From: Chara braunii
Taxonomy: Eukaryota; Streptophyta; Charophyceae; Charales; Characeae
DNA length: 61,999 nt
Reading direction: 5' to 3'
NCBI GenBank assembly: GCA_003427395.1
Contig: BFEA01000595.1
Coordinates: forward strand, 156,784 to 218,782
Numbering within the stretch: the first letter of the stretch is position 1; every line of letters starts with the position of its first letter. A program made the translations under genes and the position numbers. The notes beneath the pieces were generated by a model. The model saw only the letters and a list, made by a program, of their open reading frames with translations. It searched no databases and was not told the DNA's origin. Shown here piece after piece: positions 54,880 to 61,999 of the stretch.

Positions 54880-55420
54880 ATAAATCTTAGGAAACTACTT
54901 TCTCTTCGGGAAGCGCTGCCGAAATTTCTACAAAGCCAAGGAGTTAGTCAGATTTTGTCTTCTCAAAGTTCAGTTTGTTTGACTTTTTGGTTTAGTAAAA
55001 ATCTGGGAAGACTTCTTTTCTAAAGGGAGTGCTGCCCAAATTTTTGTTGCTTCAGTGAGTTAGACGAAATTGAACCTTGATAAGTCAAAATCACTTTAGA
55101 TTCTGAACTTAGCTTTGTATAAATCTTGTAATAACACTTTTCCAAACGGAGTGCTGCCGAAATTTCTACAAATTTAAGTGAGTTAATTAAATTTTATCTT
55201 AGTTGAACTCATGTCTTGCTTCTAAGTTCGTATCTAACTTAGTAAAAATCTGGAAAGTTTTTTTTTCTAAAGAGAGTGCTGCTTAAAGTTTTACTAAATC
55301 AGGGAGTCAAACAAAATTTGACTTTCCATAATTAGACATTGCTTTCATTTTCATATTTGAGTTATTATAAATTTTGGAAAGACACTTTTCCTACGGGAAG
55401 CATTGTCGAACCTTTTTTAG
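54880..55420 (+). ncRNA. Stem-loop array 4: five ~122-bp units with a GTGCTG loop
   Basis: The cores are at 54905, 55025, 55147, 55270 and 55394 (spacing 118-124 bp). Each unit has TATAAATCTTGGAAA-like sequence, then TTTTC, a short stem and AAATTT. Stems are TTCGG/CCGAA, GGG/CCC, CGG/CCG, AAG/CTT and CGG/TCG, with loops (GA)AGTGCTG or similar. A similar core occurs in the leader of element 2. Confidence 0.65.
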
Positions 55421-55616
55421 TTTAATGGAGATAGATTATATTTCGACAGGTGGTGATTCTGGTAATCCACTCTGTACGGGGGAGATACTGCCAGGGGTTT
55501 ACCTTTCTTTTAACACTGACTTAGAGGTAGACTTAAATTTTGTCGTGGGAAAATTTTTTGTGAGAGTGTGACAAGGGGGCTTATTCTCCGTACGCTTATA
55601 AGTTAATTTGGGCATT

Positions 55617-55721
55617 GACCTGTCTTGTGTCACAGGTCCTTTTGAAGACGTTTCAATTCAGGATCTGGACTAGATCCAGCTTGATCCTACGGGGATCATC
55701 TTATGTTATCATTGATAACAT
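55617..55721 (+). ncRNA. Stem-loop cluster 5: four consecutive perfect hairpins
   Basis: GACCTGT-n8-ACAGGTC (55617-55638), GGATCT-GGACT-AGATCC (55661-55677), TGATCC-TACGG-GGATCA (55682-55698) and ATGTTATC-ATT-GATAACAT (55703-55721) lie within 105 bp, all with 3-8 nt loops. Confidence 0.6.
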
Positions 55722-56823
55722 GTCGGTTGGTTGATCGTCGACTCATCGGCTCACGACACAACTTTGCTTACACCTGTACCTCAACTTGATGCCTTAGGCC
55801 TGAGATTTGATATGTTTCTTTGAAGGTTTTAACCAAGCTTCTTTTAAATAGTCATTATAAAAAACTTATGAGATTTATGAAAAGTTGGATTATGACTGGG
55901 GTTTGAGTGTAAGACGTGATGTGAGTTACAGGCAACAGTAACGTCGACCACATTGGTGTATGGCAATGTGAATATTGCGTGTGCCTGTGTTTTATGCAGC
56001 TTAATATTTGGAGCTTGGTATATGAGTCATACTTTGGAGGCAGTCAGAATGGCAACCATGTGACGCACGATCTACATACCTGATGGGTTTATGTTTCCCC
56101 TTCTTTTATTTTATCTTGAGTACTGATCTGTTATATGAGTGTTGGGATGTTTACTTACTTATTGAGTGATTTTGCTTGTTAACTTTCATGGTTGGACGCT
56201 AAAGTCCGTGGCAGCCGTCAAAGTCGAACCCCTTGACTTTTCTCCAAAGCCTGGATGATAGAGCTAGTCTCTAGGGCCACCATAGATAAACTTGTGTACC
56301 ACCCACTCTCCACAGGGTGTAGAAGAGGAAGTGGTTCTCAACTACACTTGGCGGTTGTCCAGCGTTGAAAGATCATTCCCTCAAGGTGCGTGTCAGCCGA
56401 CACTTGAGTATCAAATGCGACCCTCGAGATTAACGAGGACCTCATGAGTATGGTTACTACATAGTACGTCATCATTGCGATTGCTCTCGTACTCATGCCT
56501 TGCTAGTCGATATGAGAAGAACTGCGTCCACCCGATTTTATACTAAGTCTCGCTCATGACGCCTATCCGATTTCTGCATCGGAGAGTTATGGGATGGCTA
56601 CTAAGAGGGTAAGAGTGTTATCGTGTTGTTTGTCCTGTGTCATTCTGTATATGTATGTGTATGTGTGTGTGTTTTTATTTTTATGTTATTTAGAGTGGTG
56701 TACGTGTGGTGAGTGGGATGCGTCCTAGTCGACCGACGACGGTCGCGCTTGGGACCTCAACCCCCCAAGATGTCGATTCGCGTGCGGGTCCGATAGAGGA
56801 GTAAGACCGCGTGTACCCCCTGT

Positions 56824-56943
56824 GTTACAACGAACGAGAAACGCCCTCGGTTGGTCCACCTCTGCGATTGCAGCTGATTAGCTTTCGTCCTGTAGACTGG
56901 TAGCTCGGCGGGGATACACCGAAAGGAGGTGATAGCTCGTAAG
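56824..56943 (+). repeat. Right terminal direct repeat of element B
   Basis: Matches 45525-45648. It starts after TGT (TGTTACAACG), a usual LTR start. Similarity ends at GTAAG; the following DNA is unrelated to that after the left copy. Confidence 0.9.
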
Positions 56944-58019
56944 CAACGAGTTCTTTCTTTTCAAAGCGGGACTGTTAGCCCAACAAGAAAGGGACGTTCG
57001 CAACCCTCTCTTCTTCGATGAAGATTACTCGTTTCAACACTTGGGATTAATTTTTATTATACAGAGTATCAATCGAATGTGTTTTATTTACTATTTAACA
57101 ATTGTACGAGTTTAGCGATAAAAAAAAGAGTTAACTCGGTCGAGTACTTTTATGGACTTTTTCACGATATACACTCGTCTTGTCGTTGTAGTGGGACAAA
57201 TTTGATATCATTTGTTTAAAATATTTCTTTTTGTAATTCAAAGCATTTTTATGAGTGACATCTGCACACAATCTCACGCCCTCGTCATTGTCCTACCTAC
57301 AACATATACCCACTACCATGTGTTGAAAAATTATTATTCTCTGTTTTTTTTTATTCAATATTATTTTTAATAAAGATCCGTATTTTGTAGGAATGATTTG
57401 TTTTGATTTTCTTTAAAGTTTTAGTAATTCTCGTAGTATTGTAGACTTTATTCTTTGTATGTTGAATGATTGTTTTCTTTTGTACATTTTTTTTTCGAAA
57501 TTATCGAATTATTGCGTATAACATCGCATATTCAAAAGTAGATACACGCGGGGGGGTGAAAGTAAATGTCTGGTTTGAACACGATAATTGCGTATTTGTC
57601 AATACGTAGTATTTTTTTTAAGATCCATTTTTTTTCGTTTCAATGATGTAATATTTTTTTTAAGAGTTGAAATTATTTATGAGGTAAAAATAAATAGGAC
57701 GCAAAAAATAAAGATAAAACATAAATAAGAAACTTTAAAAAGTCATATGAGTTGATAAGTAAAGTACTGTGGGGGAAAAAAATGTTATATTTATTGATTG
57801 TAATTTATATTTTCACATGATTATGTTCCCAATAATAATCTTCGTTATGGTAGACTACTTCAGAACTAAAGGTTTTTTCTGGAGCATCTAAATGTAGGCA
57901 CATGTCACCTACAAAAGTTTCATTTGTCACCAAAGATTTGTTTCAAAGTGTAATTCATCTTATAAACTTTGACTTGTCATTCAAGGTTTCGAAGTAGATA
58001 AATAGAAAAAGAGGGATAA
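56944..58019. other. AT-rich intergenic DNA
   Basis: No gene is visible. Short T-runs and A-runs are common, and the G-run at 57550-57556 is isolated. Confidence 0.6.
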
Positions 58020-58910
58020 ATAAACAGAGACACACATATCCAAACGCAAAAATTGATAAAAAATGTGTCATTATCTTAATGAAGGATATTTTTGTTACTT
58101 ATTGTATATGTGCTTTCATGTCATTTTTTTTGTCATGTTACCCAAACTAGACAGAATTGCGTTGCAGACTACACAATTATCGATAATTATTCATGACAAC
58201 GCAAAAACCTTCATGGTTTTTCATGTACATAAACCGAAATTTACAAAACCGAAGTTTTCAAAGAATAAAGAGAGGAGACAAAAAAAAAAAAAAAAAAAAA
58301 GTCTGATGTAAATTCAATGTTGTTTTTCTAAGATCGCACAACAAACAAAGTGGAAGTCGGTAGGTGCATACAAATTTGTCTTTGTAGATATTGAGTGTCT
58401 TTGTTTTACTATGTACCTACCGATCACTTTCCATTTTCTTATTCAAAGACATCTCAAGTTTTTTCTTATAAGATATATCAGGCTCCTGATGAGTTGGTGA
58501 AACACCGATGAAATAGTTTATCATAACCTCTCGTTTATTGTCATTTTCTCTCTTTATGTCTAGGGTTTACCGAACAACTCTGTTTGACTATATACACACA
58601 TACACATGCACACACAGAGAAAGAGACAGACAGAGAAAGAGAGAGAGACGGGGAAAAATAAACACAGATAAACGCATCAAAAAGTTCAAAACGCAAAAAT
58701 TGATAAAAAATGTGTTATTATCCTAATGAATGGTATTCTTTTTACTTATAGTATATGCGTTTTTATGTCGTTTTTTAATGTCATGTTGCCCAAATTAGAC
58801 AGAATTGCGTTGATGATTACAGACATATTCATGACAACGCAAAAACCTTCATGGTTTTTCACATACAGAAACGAAAGTTTACAAAAATAAAGTTTTCAAA
58901 GAAGAGAGAG

Positions 58911-58981
<71 letters not shown>

Positions 58982-59330
58982 CTGATATAAATTCAATGTT
59001 GTTTTCCTAAGATCGCACAACAAACAAAGTGGTGGTCGGTAGGTGCACACGAATTTGTATTTGGAGATATTGATTGTCCTTGTTTTATTATGCACCTACC
59101 GACCACTTCACAATTTCTTGTTCAAAGACATCTCATGTTTTTTCTTGTAAGATATATCTGCCTCTTGATGAGTATGTGAAACTTCGACGAAATAATATAT
59201 CACAGCCCCTCGTTTGTTGTCCTTTTCTCTCTCTCTGCCTACGGTTTACCAGGTAGTTCTATTTGTGATAATATATATATATATATATATATACAGAGAG
59301 AGAGAGAAGACAAAAGAGAGAGAAAAAAAA
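58020..59330. repeat. ~655-bp tandem duplication (two units)
   Basis: Unit 1 (about 58035-58690) and unit 2 (about 58690-59330) share, in order: AACGCAAAAATTGATAAAAA, AGACAGAATTGCGTTG, CATGACAACGCAAAAACCTT, AAATTCAATGTTGTTTT, an inverted repeat and TTTCTCTCT. The units differ in the simple repeat they hold: an A-run at 58280-58300 in unit 1, (CA)n at 58915-58979 in unit 2. Confidence 0.92.
59032..59106 (+). ncRNA. Hairpin conserved in both units of the 655-bp duplication
   Basis: GTGGTCGGTAGGTGCA (59032-59047) pairs perfectly with TGCACCTACCGACCAC (59091-59106) across a 43-nt loop. In unit 1 the matching arms (58356-58370 and about 58410-58427) still pair, with several changes. It could be a small MITE-like foldback or a hairpin RNA. 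Confidence 0.55.
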
Positions 59331-61154
59331 TAGACTTAAATCTATAGACAAAAAAAAACGTCGTTAAAGGTTAGTAAAAAAAAAAAAAACAATTTAGCTT
59401 TCATGACGTTAATGCGGGCAGCACACTTAAGACAATTCATCCCACTCTCAAAATAACCACTCTATTAAAAATTGAAATAAATTTTTAATGTTTTTTTGCA
59501 TAATTTTGCAACATCACCACCAACACCGGATTTCAATATGATTTCAACAGTTTATCAACAAGTTTTCAATACATAGGGAATAAGATAAATAGTTGATGAA
59601 CTGTTTGTAAACATATGAAAAAGGGTCAAACGATGATATCCGTTGTGATAATTGATTGTAGATATAGGTTAATGGGTTTCTTGATTATCAACATGAACAT
59701 GATGATAAACAATTAATAAACTGATTATAATATGATGTTATACACAAAGATCCCCGTTCAACTTCAGTGTTAGCACGTCGTTTTTTTTTTGTTGAGGAAG
59801 GGGAGAGAAGGAGAGTGAGGGCGGGGGGTGAGGGGAGGAAGGGGGAGGGGGGGAGAGAGAGAAGTGAGGGAAGTTAGGGATGGAAAAGAGAAGGAGGGAG
59901 GGATCTAGTTAGTAGATGATCAATATCATAATTAATACAATTAAGTTTTTTGATATAGCGGGAGAGAAGATAAGAGGGAAGTAAGGAAGGGGAAAGAGAG
60001 GGAGGGAGGGATCTCGTAAATGATCGTATCATAATCAAGAGAATGGATCATCGTCGCTGAAGTTTCTAGGTATGAGAGGAAATAAGATAGATCATCAAAG
60101 GTCTGGATACAAAAGTAAACAGAGAGATTCATGAGCATTCAGACGGATTTATATGAAGATAAGACAACAAAGCAAAGCGGGGTAAAGAGAATTAAAGAGA
60201 AATCAATCAACAGAAGAAGGGAAAAAAAAGAGAAAGGAATGAGATTTACGAAGGAAAACAAAAGGATGTACAGTCGATCGATCTCGACTGATTCATTGAT
60301 TGATTGATTAATTAGCTCGGGTTGATGATTGTTGATGTGTATGAGGTATCCGAAGTCAGCGGATCGTAATGGAAGCTAGCGGAGCCAAGAATGATCGAGA
60401 GAGGGATAATCAAGAGGAGGGAGTAGAGGCACAATAAGAAAAGAAGGTGAAAAGGAGGAGGCAAGCACATAAGGACGAAGATGAGGTGGGAGAATTATGT
60501 ACACGGATTCATATTGCACTGACAGGAAGAACAAGAGTGGGGAAGGGATCAGAGCACCAGAGAAGTCAGAAACAGTAGTTGGAAGGAGTAGGAATCTTAT
60601 GAGATAGACGAGGCGGAGAAGAGGAGGAGGGAGGAGGAAGAAGAAGGAAAAAGAGCGGAGAAGGAAAGACCAAAAATGTCAAGAGAGGAATGACATCCAC
60701 TCACTTGTAGACACTGTTAATTCTCCATGATCACTTTCCTTACAAACGTCGATCGTCTTCTTAACATTTCTCCTACTACATCCTTTCTTTCGTCTCCTCT
60801 CATCAACGTCACGTCTTCCACCTTCCCGTCTCACGTTCCTCCTCCTCTCTCACCTCACCTTCTGTCTGCACAACACGCCTCAAAGGCTTACAAGAACACC
60901 GACCACGAGACTTCTCAACCCTTCACACTATCACATTGCACACCGCATGTATGATGTCGCACTATGTTGTTATGTTTCGTGAACGACAACGAATGTCCCT
61001 TATATACAAGAACAAGCTATACATATATGATACACGTACAACTATCATTCATCACGTGTCCAGTATGCATACATTATAGTCTTTGTCTAGTCCATCCACT
61101 AATATGTATATGTCTAGTATATATGCATATGTACTACAATAGATACTAGTACAT
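59331..61154. other. AT-rich then purine-rich intergenic DNA
   Basis: GGAGGGAGAG-type purine tracts occur at 59790-59910 and 59960-60015 with a shared block (GGAAGGGGGA.../GGGAGGGATCT and 'ATCATAATTAATAC/ATCATAATCAAGAG'), suggesting a duplication of about 130 bp. No supported gene is seen. Confidence 0.5.
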
Positions 61155-61445
61155 ATTTTTTTTTCTTTTCTTTTTCTTCTACCCATCGCAGACCACGACG
61201 ATCGACCACTGACCATGACAACACTCACCCACATCGAACAAGGCATCCTACTGACCGTCTCTATGTATCGAACAAACCATTAAAAAAATTCACACATACC
61301 TTTTTTTTTTTTCTTTTTTTTTTCTGCCCATCGTTGACTACGACTGGTTGCTGACCAGGATGACTGACCACTGATCGTAAAAAAACTCATCCGCATCGAA
61401 TAAGTCATCCCACCGACTCTCTCCATGCATCATGTATACCTTTTT
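61155..61445. repeat. ~145-bp tandem repeat, two full units and a third start
   Basis: Each unit runs T-run, then CCCATCG-x2-GAC-x-ACGAC, then CATCGAA and TCTCT. Units start near 61155, 61305 and 61440. Confidence 0.75.
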
Positions 61446-61802
61446 TTTCCTCTCTCTCTGGCCACCACTGATAATTGTCACCTCACCTACCCTTCATCGA
61501 CAAAATCGTATAAGGAGGGATAAGGAAAGCTCTGCCACCATGACTACCATCCTCCTCTCCGTCACCCCCATAGCCAGACACATGCACGTCACGGCCACAC
61601 CGCAGAAACACCCCACACACAAGCACAATCGTGTAATGCACGACCTCGACCGACCTCTTCGTCGCCGAATGAAAAATGAACGCCCAACACATTTCTCCCT
61701 ATCCCCATGAAGAAGATATCCAGTAGCGAAACACACAGAGAGCTGACCATATTCCACGTATGAATCCAGATATCATTCACTGTGTGCATTCGGCCATCGT
61801 TA

Positions 61803-61887
61803 AAATATATATGTATATATATATGTCTATATATATGTATATATATATATATATACAAGTATATATATACAAATATATATATATACA
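61803..61887. repeat. (TA)n-rich microsatellite
   Basis: TATATA with scattered G and C. Confidence 0.9.
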
Positions 61888-61894
61888 GGGTTGT

Positions 61895-61999
61895 CGGCAT
61901 CCGGGACGGGCCGAACGCCCGAACCCGAACCCGAATACCCAAACGTTTGTCACCCCCTTTCGACGCGTTCGGTCGTTCTAGCGAACGCGGAAAAAAAAA
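61895..61999. other. GAACG-rich window end
   Basis: CCCGAACCCGAACCCGAA and GACGCGTTCGGTCG phrases resemble the GAACGCG-rich DNA at 39660-39780 and 42085-42180. A 9-bp A-run closes the window. Confidence 0.5.

Larger units (their letters stand above)
49070..56823 (+). other. 7.7-kb non-coding, hairpin-rich tail of element B
   Basis: The longest frame is 159 codons (51954-52433) and none is protein-like. Base composition is near that of ordinary DNA, not simple repeat. Within it are the hairpin families annotated separately, plus isolated perfect stems: CACATTG-n8-CAATGTG (55949-55970), TCCGAT-n6-ATCGGA (about 56566-56583) and an imperfect CCAC...GTGG stem at about 50690-50735. Related GTGTCRTCTGYGGCAG-type boxes occur at about 50120 and 50417. 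Confidence 0.6.
45523..56943 (+). mobile_element. Putative gag-only (TR-GAG-like) element 'B' with structured non-coding tail
   Basis: Direct repeats of about 120 bp at 45525-45648 and 56824-56943 bracket 11.3 kb. Both are preceded by TG (TGTACAAC, TGTTACAAC), like LTR starts. Between them is one gag pseudogene (47957-49069) and no protease, RT, RNase H or integrase in any frame. The downstream 7.7 kb is non-coding but full of tandem hairpins. This matches the idea of terminal-repeat elements that keep only gag and depend on others. The terminal repeats are short and diverge after about 120 bp, and no PBS, PPT or target duplication was found, so the element boundaries are inference. Confidence 0.45.

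Noticed and set aside
53883-55420. Regularly spaced repeats that look superficially like a CRISPR array.
   Set aside because: Spacing is irregular or too long, the 'spacers' are themselves homologous units, no cas gene is present and the DNA is eukaryotic.
57010-57035. GATGAAGATTAC as the right target duplication of element B (left flank GAGAAGAT).
   Set aside because: It would make an LTR of about 200 bp that does not end in CA, and the two terminal repeats already diverge at 56943.

Overview
This window is eukaryotic, repeat-dominated nuclear DNA, most likely from a green-lineage genome. The gag, RT, integrase and LINE proteins look to me most like those of the charophyte alga Chara braunii; this is recognition from memory, not a search. 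It has no bacterial-style operons, many microsatellites, one 11-N assembly gap (20513-20523) and consensus plant-type splice sites. No complete host gene could be assembled; nearly all recognisable coding sequence is decayed retrotransposon.

Layout. 1-4139: GA microsatellite, then a decayed LINE (minus strand) with an RT zinc-knuckle tail and antisense poly(A). 4140-13880: Ty3/gypsy element 1 (minus), with PPT and putative 3' LTR on the left and gag on the right. Its integrase is cut by a 354-bp insert, and its RNase H/integrase linker by a 3.1-kb retroposon with a 15-bp target-site duplication. 14113-17990: second LINE (minus), with ORF1 (CCHC), endonuclease and a truncated RT. 18000-23800: LINE-flanking and tandem repeats, the gap, and a candidate spliced gene on the plus strand. 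23824-34022: Ty3/gypsy element 2, a chromodomain element (minus), with two LTRs, an iMet-type PBS, gag, protease, RT, RNase H, integrase and chromodomain. Its catalytic motifs are damaged (YLDN in RT, DSV in protease).

34023-45520: gag-only fragment 'A' (plus), tRNA-like hairpins, a large inverted repeat, microsatellites, and candidate exons of a minus-strand gene. 45523-56943: the most interesting region, element 'B'. It has 120-124-bp direct repeats at both ends, one gag pseudogene and no detectable pol. About 7.7 kb of non-coding DNA follows gag and holds several families of tandem stem-loops whose stems differ in compensatory fashion while loops stay similar. A 62-bp module in B recurs at a similar distance after gag in fragment A, which suggests a family of non-autonomous, gag-only (TR-GAG-like) elements with a structured RNA tail. 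56944-61999: AT-rich DNA with a 0.65-kb tandem duplication carrying a hairpin, purine tracts and microsatellites.

How parts work together: autonomous Ty3/gypsy elements such as 1 and 2 would encode RT and integrase. Gag-only elements like A and B would have to use such enzymes in trans. All copies seen here look inactive.
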